Assembly: GCF_000321225.1 (NCBI RefSeq)
Contig: NW_004450380.1
Location: 3,794,926 to 3,858,925 of the forward strand
Reading direction: 5' to 3'
Source: Odobenus rosmarus divergens
Lineage: Eukaryota > Chordata > Mammalia > Carnivora > Odobenidae
Length of the DNA: 64,000 nt
Under the pieces are notes generated by a model. That model was not told the DNA's origin and ran no database searches. It saw only the letters and a program-made list of their open reading frames with translations. The position numbers and the translations under genes are program-made. This document shows, piece by piece, positions 13,201-28,200 of this stretch; position 1 is the stretch's first letter; every line of letters begins with the position of its first letter.

Positions 13201-16200
13201 CTAGAGGAGAACACAGGCAATAACCTCTTTGACATAGGCCATAACAACTTCTTTCCAGATATGTCTCCTAAGGCAAGGGAAACAAAAGCAAAAAGAAATT
13301 ACTGGGACTTCATCAAAATAAAAAGCTTCTGCACAGCAAAGGAAACAATCAATAAAATTAAAAGGCAACCTACTGAATGGGAGAAGATATTTAAAAGGGT
13401 TAGTATCCAAAATATATAAAGAACTGATAAAACTCAACACCCCAAAAAACAAATAATCCAAATTTAAAAAGGACAGAAGACATGAACAAACAATTCTCCA
13501 AAGAAGACATGCAGATGGCCAACAGACACATGAAAAGATGCTCAACAGCACTCATCATCAAGGAAATGCAAATAAAAACCACAATGAGATATCACCTCAC
13601 ACCTGTCAGAATGGCTAAAATCAAAAACACAAAAAACAACAGATGTTGATGAGGAAGTGGAGAAAGGGGAACCCTCTTACCCCCCACTATGGAGGGCAGT
13701 ATGGAGGTTCCTCAAAAAGTTAAAAATAGAACTACCCTATGATCCAACAATTGCACCACTGGGTATTTAACCCAAAGAATACAAAAAATTAATACAAAGG
13801 GATACATGCACCCCAATGTTTATAGCAACGTTATCTACAATAGCCAAAATATGGAAAACCCAAGTGTCCACCGACTGATGATTGGGTAAAGAAGAAGTGG
13901 TGTATGAATATATACACAATGAAACATTACTCAGCCATAAAAAAGAATGAAATCTTGCCATTTGCAATGACTTGGATGGAGCTAGAAAGTATTATGCTAA
14001 GTGAAGTAGCCATTCAGAGAAGGACAAATACCATATGATTTCACTCATGTGGAACTTAAGAAACAAAACAGATGAGCAAAGGGAAAATAGAGAGAAACAA
14101 AGAAACAGACTCTTAAACTCTAGAGAACAAACTGCTGGTCACCAGAGGGGAGGTGGGTGGGGGTGGGGAGATGAATCAGGTGATTGACATTAAGGAGTGC
14201 ACCTGTCATGATGAGCACCGGGTGATGTAGGGAAGTGTTGAATCACTATATTGTATACCTGAAACTAATATGTTAACTAATTGGAATTTAAAATCTTTTA
14301 AAAAAAAGAACCCATTGAATTTACTATCAACCTTCAATGGTAATAAATGACTCATGAAAGAGTGTAAGAAACAAAATGGATATTTTCTTTCTTTAATATA
14401 AAGAGAAAAACACTGACAGATTAATTCCTTTAATATTTAGGAATGATTAAGTGCAAGGCTTTGGATAGTGCTTGGGGTTGCACAAAAACTATTAGGATAT
14501 GGTCTCCTATAAGAAACTTACAGTTTTAGATGCCTTTGTCAATTCATCCACTCAGTAAATATTCAGGAGCACGCATTCTAAATCTACAAGTGCACTGAGT
14601 ATTGAGAGGGTACTTCATATTGAAAGATGTTCACAAGGACATGATCTGTTCTGGAGACGCAAATATGTAAATAAAATTTCACAGTATAATATGATCAATT
14701 CAGGGGGAAAGGGCAATGAATATCTGGTGTTTTCTAAGCTCTGTGTTAGAAATTTAAAACAGTGCACCTCAATGTGTGGTGTCTTATTTTAAATTCTCTA
14801 TAAATGAGAAAACTGAGCTCTGAGATAAAGTGATTTTCCAAAGTCACATGGCTACTCAATGAGAGAGGTGGGGTCTGAGATCATGCTCTTTCCAACCACC
14901 CCAGGGACAGGCAAACCATGGTGTGGGTGCTAAATTCAGCCGGCCACCTGTTTTTGTAGGATCCTTGACATAAGAATGTTTTCCACATTTTTAAGTGACT
15001 GAAAAAAATCAAAAGAAAAATATTTGGGGGATGCCTGGGTGGCTCAGTCGGTTAAACGTCTGCCTTCGGCTCAGGTCATGATCCCAGGGTCCTGGGATCA
15101 AGTCCCACGTGGGGCTGTTTGCTCAGCGCGGAGTCTGCTTCTCCCTCTGCCTCTCCCCCTGCTCATGAGCTCTCTCTCTTTCTCTCTCTGACAAATAAAT
15201 AAAATCTTTAAAAAAAATATTTTGTGACATGTGAAAATTGATGAGAAGAACAAAGGCAAGAGAAATGCAGCTGAAATTAAATTTCCTTACAACTTGCAGC
15301 CTAAGTTGCAAAGTGTGGCATTCCGCAAGGAAATCATGGCCGCCTTAATGTTGATGTATCTTTAAAGATTTGAGCAAACTTAACACAGCCAACGTCCTGG
15401 AGGCCTTGCTTCTAACATGCACAAATTCCTTAGAGACTTACCTGTCCCTAAACCCCACTAACAGAAGTCCATAATTAGCCACTCCTTATAACCCTGGGGC
15501 AGGTTTTTCTGCCCAAGAGTCCTGTCGCCTTGCTCTAACAAAAGCACCTCTTTGCACTGAAAGCATCTCAAGAATTCTTTCTTGACCACTGACTCTCAGC
15601 CCCACATCAAAAAATTATGTGAAATTCAAGTTTCAGTGTCCAAGAACTGTGCCCCATTGGAACCTCCCCCCCCCCCGACTGCCCCGTATTCCATTGTGCT
15701 GGGGGGGAGGTGAATAGTTGCAGCACAAACCATCCGGCCCTTTGAAAACAGTTTGCCACCCCTCTGCCCCACATGCTGACTGAGGTCAACTGGATGGGTA
15801 GGGGAGCAGACCCTGGAAGGGCAGAGAAGGGTAGATGTTGGGAAGAATGACATGTTCCAGAGAGGAAGATGTTTATGTGGCAGAAGCATAGAGTGTGTGG
15901 AGTTAAAGGGGCAAGAAGTGGAGCCGGAGAGGTAGGACAGGGCTGAAGCCCATGGTGCGCTACGGAGTTGGCACTCCAGCTGTAGGGTGGGGGAGGGGGA
16001 GACTCTGGCTGCAGAGTCCCTCAGGTGTGTGTGTCAGAGAATACAATCACTGTTACCTGCTCATTGTAAATTTCCAGCATACTGAACGTAACCTGTATAG
16101 AAAAGAACATAAAGTTAATATTCTCTGGAACCTCATCTTTGGGGAAAAAAGTCATATAGGAACAACATAAATTTCCAACAAAGGGAGAAGCTAATATTGA

Positions 16201-19200
16201 ATATAGTAATGCTTGGGGCACCTGGGTGGCTCAGTCGGTGAAGCATCTGCCTTTGGTTCAGGTCGTGATCCCAGGGTCCTGGGATCAAGCCCCGCGTCTG
16301 GCTCCCTGCTCACGGGGAGTCTCCCTCTCCCTCTGCCCCTCACCCTGCTTGTGCTCTCTCTCTCTCTTAAATAAATAAATAAAATCTTTTAAAAATATAG
16401 TAATGCTAGTCAGAAAATTTGGTCTATATGATATAGACTCTTTAGTATTTCTTGAACCTTGCTTTGTGGTCTAGTGTATTGTCAATTTTTCTAAATGTTT
16501 CAATTGGGCTTGAAAAGAATAAGCATTCCCTAATTATTGGGTATGAATTTTATATGTGTTTACTAGATTAAGTTTATTACATTGCTTATATCATCTATAT
16601 TCTTGCTAAAAATTTGCCTGATTTCTTAATCACTGAGAGTTGTGTTAAAAAACATTATTTTAGATTTGTCATTTTTCTCTTATAATTTTGTCAAATTTTG
16701 TCTTATTTATTTTGCGGTCATTAACATGGACTCATTTTAAAGCTCTTTATATTCAAATTACGTATTAAATTAAGAAGCTGTTTTCTAATATTCTATTCTG
16801 GAGTGGATTTAATTTCCAAGACTTGCCAGAACATGTTCTTTCTCTGACAAATAAACAGGGTGTCATTGTATCGCAAAAAAAAAAATTAATTAATTAAAAA
16901 ATAAAAATAAATAAAAATATAGTAATGCTAATTCACATGCAATAAATGATTCTCACATAATTTTAATGATATGGAAGAAATTCTTAATATAAATTAAAAA
17001 CATATGCACAACCCTGTGTGTTTGTATTTCGGTCTTGCTTGGCAATAGAAAAAGGTTATTCTTTATTACTCACTCCCAATCTGAACATATGTAGAGAAAA
17101 AGACTGGTCTTTATCATACTGTGTATTCCTTCTGGAATATTTCTGGACAAGCCGACACCCTGTATGTGGGAGGCTGGAGGAATCGGAATGGCTCTAGCAT
17201 AGAGAAAAGGCCCTAAGATACTGATATTTGCCACCGCCACCCATGAGAAGGCGGGCTTGTGGTTTTCGTCTCCCAGTGGTGGGTCTTCCCAGTCACCTCC
17301 CATATCCCCAGAGCTTCCAACGAGCTTGAGTGTCACATGTTTTAAACCAATGGCCTAAGATTAGCAGACAAGGAAAGCCTCCAATATGAGAGATCAAACA
17401 AACAGTAGAAAAAAGGAACTCTGAGAAAGCAGATGATGCATGGAGTAGAAGAAACGTTCTTTAAAGTCCTATAACTCATTGCTTCGGAGAGAGAAAGAAT
17501 GCTCTCCATGAGAAAACAGGATGCCACGGGGTGCCTGGGTGGCTCAGTAAGTGAAGCATCCAACTCTTTAGCTCAGCTCAGGTCTCCATCTCAGGATCGA
17601 GCCCCACACTGGGCTCCACAGGCACGGAGCCTACTTTAAAAAAAAAAAATAAAGAAATGAAAATGAGCACACACCCACAGCCTTGGCAGAAGAGGGGAGT
17701 AAAGGAAGCCATCAGCAAGTCAGTGAGGCTCTTGTTCTATCAGCCTCAACGAGAGTCCCTCGTGAGTGGTTAGCTTTAAGACATCTGCTTCTAGGATACT
17801 GGAAGCGACTTTGGGTTTGCCTCCATAGAACCAGAAAAGGTCAGCATTCTAGTTAGCAGCAACTTGATTTTGCAATCCTGAGAAGATTTCGGTATGGAAA
17901 ATTAACACTATCTTGAAAGAGAGATGCTGATCATTTGGAGCCAGGAATTTCCAAAATGAAAAAAAGAAATTCCTGGAAGAAGGGATTTTCGGATAATGCA
18001 TACCTGGTATTCTTCATTTCCCTCTTGCTTCTCAATTGCTTGAAAGAGCTCCTCGCACACATTTGGAGTAATACCCTTGTTTGCACCAAACCCAACCATG
18101 GAATAGCTTTTTCCAGAGCCAGTTTGGCCATAGGCTAGGAGGGTGGCATTATAGCCTTGCCAAGCGCTGTCCAGAATCCCCCTGCCGAGATCGTGGAAAA
18201 CATCCTTCTGGAAAGAAGATCACAGACACTGCATTCAGCACATGCTTTCCACAATACCCTTAACATATAATAAATAGTCTGGTTTTGACCAATTGCTTAA
18301 TTAGTATCATATGACCTATTTGATAGAAAACTCTGATACTTAGAACCAGTGGAATAAAGCTGGAGACCAAAAAGGGAGTTGGCAATTTGGAAGACACTAA
18401 TCACCATGGATCTTCAACTAGCTGGTATCCCATAGCAAATCCGTGCATCTCACAGCCTGGTCCAAACTTAGCCTGGCTCAGTCTTTAATATTCAGCAAAC
18501 AGAAACAATTTCAAGGTGTCAGGGGATAGAGATCAGTCAAATGCCCAAACTAATTTTAGTCCTCTGCTGGTGAACTTTTTTTTTTGTTTGTTTGTTTTTT
18601 GCCACAAGACCCAGCGGTTCTGGAGCGTTTCTACAATATGCACACGTACATGTTCACCGTGGCCCCCCCCTTTTAAGTGGGAGACACAGATGCCTGTGCC
18701 CGCAACTGCTTGAAAGAGAGGATGTGGTGTGGCTCTTTCAGTATCTGGGTCATGGTCAAAGCCAGCAATATTCTCTTATCTGAAGACATTCTTCTCTGGT
18801 CTCTAATATCAGTAAAATAGTAGGTAAGTTTTACGTGATCCCTCCATTGAAACAGGTACATTTGTTTTTGTTTTTTTAAAAGATTCTATTTATTTCAAAG
18901 AGAGAGCACAAGTGGGGGGAGGGGCAGAGGGAGAGGGAGAAGCAGACTCTCCACCGAGCAGGGACCCTGACACAGGGCTCGATCCCTGGACCCTGGGATC
19001 ATGACCTGAGCCGAAGGCAGACGCCTAACTGACTGAGCCACCCAGGCGTCCCTGTAATAGGTACATTTGTATCATCTATATAATTTTTACTTCTGGGAAA
19101 GATGCACATACCAACATAGTATGATTTATACATGGACAACAGACAGTAGCCAATCTTACTGTTCATTTCTCATAAGAAAGGAATAGAAATTATTATACTA

Positions 19201-22200
19201 CAAGGGTTACGGGAACTTCAGGCCTAAAATACAGAATTTGACCCATGGTTTCTGAAAACATCATGACCATACTTTTCCCAGAAAAATGTACTCACTTAAA
19301 GGATATCTACTCTACTTTAGGAGCTATTAGCTAAGCCTAAGGAGTGCTTCGTGTTGTACCTGTTGGCTATTTGCACTTCTTCTTTTGGGAAAGCTGTCCA
19401 GTTCCCCTGGCCATTTTTTAATTGGATTGTTTTTTGTGTGTGTTTGTTTTTGGGTGGGTTTTGGTTTTTTTTGTTATTGACTTGTATGAGTTCTTCATCT
19501 ATTTTAGATATTAACCCCTGACCAGATACATGATGTGCAAATATTTTCTATTTCATATGTTGCCTTTTCATTTTGTTGATGATTTCCTTTATGTACAGAA
19601 GCTTTTTGTTCTGATATAGTCCTATTTATTTACTTTTGGTTTTGGTGTCAAAGCCAAAACATCATTGCCATGACTGATGTGTAGAAGCTGACCACCTATG
19701 TTTTCTTCTAGAAGTTTTATGATTTCAACCTTATGTTCAAGTTTTTAATACATTTCAAGCTAATTTTTGTGAGTGGTTTGAGGTAGGGGTCCAGTTTCAT
19801 TCTTCTGTATGTGGCTGTCCAGTTTCCCCAACACCATTTACTGAAAACACCGTCTTTTTCCCATTGTCTACTTTTGGCTCCTTTGTCATATATTATTGAC
19901 CACATACACAAAGGTTTATTTCTTTTTTTTTTAAGATTTTATTTATTTATTTGAGAGAGAGAATGAGATAGAGAGAGAGAGCATGAGAGGGGGGAGGGTC
20001 CGGGGGAGAAGCAGACTCCCCGCTGAGCAGGGAGCCTGATGCGGGACTCGATCCCAGGACTCCAGGATCATGACCTGAGCCTAAGGCAGTCGCTTAACCA
20101 ACTGAGCCACCCAGGCGCCCACAAGGGTTTATTTCTGAGCTCTCTATCTGTTGCACTGATCTATGGAGGTTGCCTTTTCATTTTCTTGATGGAAAATTTT
20201 TTGTTTTTGCCTTGGTTTCCCTTGTCTGAGGGGACAAATCCATAAAAATATTGCTAAGATCATTGTCTAAGAGTTTACTGCCTATGTTTTCTTTTAGGAT
20301 TTTTATAGATTCAGTTATCACTTTTAGGTCTTTAACCCATTTCAACTTGATTTTTCTGTATGATGTAAGAAAGTGGTTCAGCTTCATTCTTTTCCATGTA
20401 GCTGTCCAGTTTCTCAGTGCCATTTACTGAAGAGACTGTGTTTTCCCCCATTGAACTGACCATATAAGCATGGGCTTACTTCTGGCTCTCTACTCTGTGC
20501 CTTTGATCTTTGTGTATTTGTAATTTGAGGAGGATGGATATTAACTCTTCTTTAAATATTTGGAAGAATTCACCTGGGAAGCCATTTGGTTGTGTACTTT
20601 TCTTTGTTGGGAGTTCTTTGATTATTAATCCAATTGTGTTACTAGTGTTCGGTCTTTTCAGATTTTTTATTTCTTTCTGATTCAGTCTGGAAGGTCATAT
20701 GTTTCTACAGATTCATTTCTTATAGGTTGTCCAATTTGTTGGCTTATAATTTCTTGTAATACTCTTTTATAATGCTTTGTATTTCTGTGATGTCTGTTGT
20801 AACTTCCCTTTTTCTGATTTTATGTATTTGAGTCCTGTCTCCTTTTCTTGATGAGTCTGGCTAAAGCTCTATCAATTTTGTCTATCTTTTCAAAGAACCA
20901 GCTCTTAGTTTCATAGTGATTTTCTATTTTTTTAAGTCTCTATTTCATTTATTTTGGCTCTGATCTTTATTATTTCCTCCTTCTACTAAATTTGGCTTTT
21001 GTTTGTTCTTTTTCTAATTCCTTCAGGAGTAAGTTTAGGTTGTTTATTTAATATTTTTCTTGTCCCTTGTGGTAAGCCTGTGTCACTATAAACTTCCCTC
21101 TTAGAACTGCTTTTGCTGCATCCCAAAGATTTTGACCCTTTGTGTTTCCATTTTCATTTGTCTCCATGTCATTTTTGATTTCCTCTCTGATGTTTTTGTT
21201 GACCCATTGGTTGCATAGTAGCCTGTTGTTTAGCTTCCACTTGTTTGTGGTTTTTTTCCAGTTTTATTCTTGTAATTGATTTCTACTTTCATACCATTGT
21301 GGTCAGAAAAGATGCTTGAGGATGCCTGGGTGGCTCAGTCAGTTAAGCATCTGCCCTCAGCTGAGGTCATGATCCTGGGGTCCTGGGATCAAGCCCTGTA
21401 TTGGGCTCCTTGCTCGGTGGGGGAGTCTGCTTGTCCCTCTCCCCGCCCCCACTCATGCTCTCTCTCTCTCTCTCTCTGCCCCTCCCCCCTGCTTGTGAGC
21501 ATGCTCCCTCTCTCTGTCAAATAAATAAATAAAATCTTTAAAAAGAAAAGATGCTTAATATGATTTCAAACTCCTTACATTTATTGAGGTTTGTTTTGTG
21601 GCCTAACATGAAATCTATCCTGGAGAATGTTCCACGTACACTTGAGAAAAATGTGTATTCTGCTGCTTTAGGATAAAATGTTCTGAATGTAGCTGTTAAG
21701 TACACCTGTTCTCATGGGTCATTCAAAGTCACTGTTTCCTTATTGATTTTCTGTCTGGATGATCTGTCTACTGACATAAGTGGGGTGTTAAAGCCCCCTT
21801 CTATTACTGTATTACTGTCAGTTTCTTCCTTTATATCTTTTAATATTGGCGTTATAAATTTAGGTGCTCTTATACTGGGTGCATAGAGATTTACAATTGT
21901 TATATCCTCTTGTTGGATTGTTTGCTTTATCATTACATAATGCTCTTGTCTCTTCTTACAGTATTTGTTCTAAAGTCTATTTTGTTTGGGGTGCCTGGGT
22001 GGCTCAGTCCACTGAGCATTGATTTTGGCTGAGGTCATGATCTCAGGGTCCTGGGATCGAGCCCCGAGTAGGGCTGTGTGCTCAGTGGGGAGTCTGCTTG
22101 AGGATTCTCTCTCCCCCTCTGTCCCTTCCCCCACTTGTGCATGCTCTTTCTCTCTAAATTAAATAAATCTTAAAAAAAATATATAAAGTCCATTTTGTCT

Positions 22201-25200
22201 GATAGAAATATTGTTACCCTAGCTTTTCTTTTCACTTCCACTTGCATGGAATATTTTTTCCATCTTTGTGCTTTCAGTCTGTATTTGACTTTGGGTCTAC
22301 AGTGGAGTCCCTTATAGGCCAGCATATACATGGGTCTTGCTTTTTTCACCCATCTAGTCATCCTGTGTCTTTTGATTGGAGCATTTAGTCTATTTATGTT
22401 TAAAGTAATTATTGATTGGTATGTACTTCTTGTTATTTTGGTCATTGTTTTCTAATTCTTCTCTGTTCCTTTCTTGTTCTTTTTTCTTGTGATTTGATAA
22501 CTTTCTTTGGTGTTATGCTTGGCTTCCTTTCTCTTTAGTTTTTGTATATCTGTGATGGGATTTTGGTTTGTGGTTACATGAGAATCCCATAATATTTGCT
22601 GTATATAGCAGTCTATATTAAGTTGATGGTTGCCTATGTTTAAACACATTCTAAAAGCTGTATGATTTTACTCCCTCTCCATATATTTTATATACAGATA
22701 CCATATTTTACATTTTTTAAATGTTGTGTTTCCCTTAACTTTTAAAATATGATTTCACTACTTTTGTTTTTTTTTTTTTTAACTTTTATACTGGCTTTAT
22801 AAGTAATTGATCTACTACCTTTATTATATATTTGCTTTTACCAGTGAAATTTTTCCCTTCATAATTTTCTTCTATTTATGGCGTTTCCTTTTCCACTTAA
22901 AGAAGTCCTTTTAACATTTCTTGTAAGACTGGTTAAGTGCTGATCAACTTTTTTAATTTTTAATTTTTGTCTGGAAAACTATCTCTCCTTCAGTTCTAAA
23001 TGATAATCTTGCCAGGTAGAGTATTCTTAGTTGTAGGGTTTTTCCTTTCTGCATTTTGAATATCTCATGCCACTCACTTCAGGCTTGCAGTTTCTGCTGA
23101 AAAACAAGCTGATAGCCTTTTGGGGTTTCCCTTGTATAAAGCATTTTGCTTTCTCCTTGCTGTTCTTTAGATTCTTTATCATTAATTTTTGACCTGTTAA
23201 TTTTTAAGTGTCTTGATGTGGGGTTCCTTGGGTTCCTCTTGTTTGGGGCTCTCTGTGCTTCCTGGACCTGGATATCTATTTTCTTCCCAAGGGTTAGGGA
23301 AGTTTTTAGCTATTATTTCTTCAAATAAGTGTTTTGCCCCTTTCTCTCTTTCTTCTCTTTCTGGGACCCCGATAATGCAAATGTTAGTCTGCTGGATATT
23401 GTCCCAGAGGTTTGACAACCTATGCTTATTTAAAAAAAAATTTTTTTTTTTTTATGATTGCTGTTCAGCTGGGTGCTTTCTACCGTCCTGTTTTCCAGAT
23501 AGCTGATCTGTTGTTCGCATCCTCCAATCTGCTGTTGATCCCTCCTAGTGTCTTTTTCATTTCAGTTATTATATTCTTCAGCTATGACTGATTTTTAAAA
23601 TATTTTCTATCTCTTTTTTGACATTCTCCCTGTGTTCATCCATTCTCCTGAGTTTGGTGAGCATCTTTAGGACCATTACTTTGAACTTTTTATCAGGTGG
23701 ATTGCTTATCTCCATTTCATTTAGTTTTTTTCCCTGAGGTTTTGTCTCATTCTTTCATTTGAAATGTTTGTCTATGTCTTCATTTTGTCTTACCCTTTGT
23801 GTTCGTTTTTGTTTATTAGGTAGGTCAGCTATGTCTCCTGGACCTGAATCAATGGCTTTATATAAAAGGTGTCCTGTAGGGCCCAGCAGCAGAACCATGT
23901 GGTCTAGAGATGGCTGTTGTGTGGGCTGTGTGTGCCGTCCTGTTGTGACTGGCTGCTGTGGGTGCGCTGGTGAGTTAGGGCTGGTCCCTGGTGTGGCTGA
24001 CTAATAGGCCTGGCTGTAGTTGTAACTGGGAGCTGGACGGTGGGCTGCTTATCCCCGCTGGGGCAGGAGCCTCTTTGGAGAGGTTCCAGGTCCAGCCAAG
24101 GCTGGTGGGGAAAGAGCTGCTTTGGAGGGATTGCCTGCAGTAGCTGCAGTCTGGGTGGCTGCGTCTACTGGGGAATACTGGGTCAAGGCAAACAGTACTA
24201 ACACGGTAGATAGAAAGCATCAGAACTGGCTTCCGCAAGCATTCGGCCAGCTAGGCTGAAGGAAAGCAAGAAGAATGGCACCTGCCAGCATTCTCATTCC
24301 TGGATAAAATTCCTACAGATACATGACCCTCTGACACATCACCTAAAACCAGTCAATAAACCTTCGCATATAGTGCTTTTCACACAACTGCTGCTGTGCG
24401 GGGTCTCACACTGTGTGCCCTTGTGTGCGGGACCTTTAGCAGTGGAGTCTCGGTTTCTTACAGGCCTCCGGCTCTCCCAGAGTTAAGGCCTGCTGATTTT
24501 CAAAGCCAGGTGTTATGGGGGCTCATTCTTGCTGCTCAGGTCCCCAGGGCTGGGGACGTCCACTGCGGGACTCCTCCTTTCAGTCCTTGGGGAGAACTTC
24601 TGCACCTATGATTTCCTTCTTATGTGAGGATTGCTGTGCCTGAGGTTTGTTTCCCCACTGTGTCTCTGCCGCTCTTACCTTTCTCAACGTGAGTTTCTAG
24701 TTTGAGGCTATGATATATAAAGTTGCTAAGGACACTTGCAGATGGTTGTTTGTGAGGGCATATGTTTTATTTCTTCTGGAATTCCTGGGTTGTATGGTCA
24801 AGTGTATGCATAACTTTTAAAGAACCTGCCTGTCTTCCAAGATAACTCAACATTTTTGCACTGCCATAAGTACCGTATTAGAGTTCCAGGTGTTCCACAT
24901 GCCTGTCCACACTTGATATTGTCAGTTTTTAATTTCTGTCATTCTCAAGGATGTGTAGTATTATCTCATTGTGGTATTAACTTGCATTTCCCTAATAACT
25001 AAATAAATAAAGTTTGACCGTTTTTCATTGGTTTTTCATATCGATATTAATGAAGCCTCTGATCAAATCTTTTCCCTTAAAAACTTGATTGGTTTTTCTT
25101 TTTTAATATTAAGTATAAGAATTCATTGTATATTTTAGATATTTTTCTATTTTGTAAATATTTTCCTTCTTTATGGCTTGCCTTTTCATGGTCTTCCTGG

Positions 25201-28200
25201 GATGTCTTAAAAAGCAAAAGCTTTTTTTTTTATGAGTCTCATTTATTATTTTTTTAATTATGATTGTACTTGAACTTAAAAAAATATATTTTTAAGGTTT
25301 GTGTCCTAAGATATCTTTCAAATCAGCTATCACAGACATTTTCTCCTTTCTTTTAGAGGTTTTATAATTTTAGCTTTAAAAGGTCTATGATCCATTCTGA
25401 CTTCATTTTTATATGGTGTGAGGAAAGGATAAAAAGTCATACTTTTCCACATGGATATCTAATATCTTCAGCATCATTTGTTGAAAGGCTTTAATTTTGA
25501 AGAACCTTGTCACCAGTATTAGTTTTCTAGGGCTGCCATAGCAAATTACTACAAAATGGGTGACTAAAAACAATAGAAGGTTATTCTCTCATGATTCCGA
25601 AGGCTGAAAGTCCAAAATCAAGCTGCTGCCAAGGCTACACTCCCTCTGAAGGCTCTAGGGAAGAGCTCATAGCCATATTCCTTGGCTCATAGCCATATCA
25701 CTCCAATCTCTACGTTCATAGTCACATGGCATTCTCCCTGTGTGTCCAAATTTCCCTCATCTTACAAGAATTAGATTTTGGGTCCACTCTAATCCAGTAT
25801 GGCCTCATTATTACCTAATTACTTCTGCAAATATCTTATTTCCAAATACGGTTACATTCTAAGGTATTAAGTGGATATAGATTTTGCCCATTACAGCACC
25901 ATCATAAAAAAAATGACAATATATGAAGATCGATTTCTAGATACGTCATTCTGTTCCATTGATCTGTATCTCTATCTTTTAGCCAATACCACTCTGTCTT
26001 GACTACTGAAGCTGTCTAGTGGGTTTTAAATTATTCAGGTTTCAGGGTCTTTCAAATTAATTTTGGCTCTCGGGGGCCCTGGGTGGCTCAGTCAGTTGAG
26101 TGTCCAACTCTTGATTTTGGCTCAGGTCATGATGTCAGCGTGGTGGAATCAAGCCCCACACTGGGCTCTGCACTCAGTGCATGGAGTCTGCTTGTCCCTC
26201 TCCCTCTGCTCCCCTCCCCACTTTCTCTCTCTCTCTCATAAGTAGGTTAAGTAAGTAAGTAAATAAATCTTTTAAAAAATAATAATTTTTGCTATTCTAA
26301 GTCCCTTACATTCCATGTAAATTATTGAAATAGCTTATCAATTGCTCCAAAACCTTACTGCTGGGATTTTGGTTGGGATTGCTTTGAATTGATTGATAAA
26401 TTTGAATTCTTAATAATATTGAGCCTTCTAATGCATGAATGTCTTCCTTTCAGTAATGTTTTATAGTGGACAGCTTTTGCATGTGTTTCGTTAAATTTAT
26501 TCTTAAAGTATTTCATATTTTTGGTGTTATTGTAAATGTTTTACAGTTTCACTTTCCAATTGTTGACTGCTAGTATTGAGAAATACTATTGATTTTTGCA
26601 TATTGACTTTGCTAACACACTCATGAACTGTAGTGGCCTTTTTGTTGTTGATTTCTCAGGGTTTTTTACATAGATAATGATGTCATGTACAAACAGTTTT
26701 ACTTATTCCTTTTTTAATCTGCATATCATTCATTTTCTATTAATTACCTTCTTGCCCTGGCTAGGACCTGCAGTAAATGTTGTATAGAGATGGTGAGATT
26801 GGCCCTTCTTACCTTGTTCCCAGTCTTAGGGGGAACACATTCAGCCTTTCACGATCAAATATGATTTCACCCATGTATTTCAGGAAGTTTCCTCATCTTT
26901 TAAGTTTGCTAAGAGTTTTAATTTTGATTGGGTTTTGAATTTTGTCACATGCTTTTTCTGACCATATATGCACCCCCCCAGATTCTGATCATATGATGAA
27001 TTACATAGATATTCAAATCTTAAACCAATCTTACATTCCCAGGAAAAGTCCCACTTGATAGAAATTTATTGTTTTTAAAATATATTGTTGGAATCTATTT
27101 GCTGAAATTTTGTTAATGTTTTTGTCTATGTTCATGATGGATATTGGTCTGTAGTGTTTTTGTAATCTTTGACTGGTTTTGGTGTAATATTGGCCTCAAA
27201 AAATGAATGTTCCTTCTTCTTTCAGCTCTAAGATTTTTTTTTTTTAAAGAATTCTCATTACTTCTTCCTTTGGTAGAATTCACAGCAAAGGCATCTGGGC
27301 CTAGAGTTTTCTTTGTGAGAAGGTTTTTAACTATAAATTCAACTTCTTTTGGGCTACTTGAATTATCTCTGTTTTGGTGTGACCTTCAATAGCTGTGTCA
27401 TTTCATCTAACCTGTTGAATGTATCAGCAATAAATTTTTCATAATTTTCTCTTTTTATTTATTTATTTATTTATTGTTTTTTGTTTTTTTTTAAATGTTT
27501 ATAAATTCTGCCGTGATGGCTCCTTTCTCATTTTGATACTTTGTATCTTTTTTCCTGATTGGTTTGGCTCGAGGTTCAATTTCATTAATCTTTTGAAAGA
27601 ATTTAGCTTTGAGTTTCATCGATTTTCCTATTATTTTACTATTTTGCATTAATTACTGTTCTTTCTTATTTCTTCCTCTGCTTGCTTTGTGTTTAATTTG
27701 CTCTTCTTTTTCTAAATTCTTAGGTGGAAGACTAGAATGTTGACTTGAGACTGTGCTTCTCTAATAACTTAATGCTATATAATTTCTCTAAGCCTCACCT
27801 TTAGCTGTGGCCCACAAATTTTGGTAAATTCTTAAATTTTTGTTTTTAAGATTTTATTTATTTATTTGAAAGAGAGAGAGAGTATGGGGGCGGGGAGAGG
27901 GAGAGGGAGAAGCAGACTCCCCGTTGAGCAGGGAGCCTGAGGCGGGGCTCAATCCCAGGACCCTGAGATCATGACTCAAGCCAAAGGCAGACGCTTCACC
28001 AACTGAGCTGCCCAGGCTCCCCTAAATTTCTTATTCAAAGTATTTACTAATTTTGTTTATGGTTTATTCCTTGACCTATGGATTATTTAGAAGTCTGTTA
28101 TTTTCTAAATATTTGTGGATTTTCCTAAGATCTTTCATTTCTTTCTAGTTTGGTGGTCAGAGAACATACTTTGTATGATTTCGGTTATCTCACATTATTG

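Larger units (their letters stand above)
20166..24695 (-). mobile_element. L1 related to the 2.1-9.6 kb copy, internally deleted
   Basis: Same subfamily as the first L1: endonuclease-region, ORF1 and 5' UTR sequence align by eye. About 1.1 kb of ORF2 is missing at roughly 20520, where the reading jumps from the ttgatctttgtgta block to aggaggatggatattaact. Two plus-oriented SINEs are inserted. The 5' UTR (23800-24690) is GC-richer. Sense to KIF28. Confidence 0.82.
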
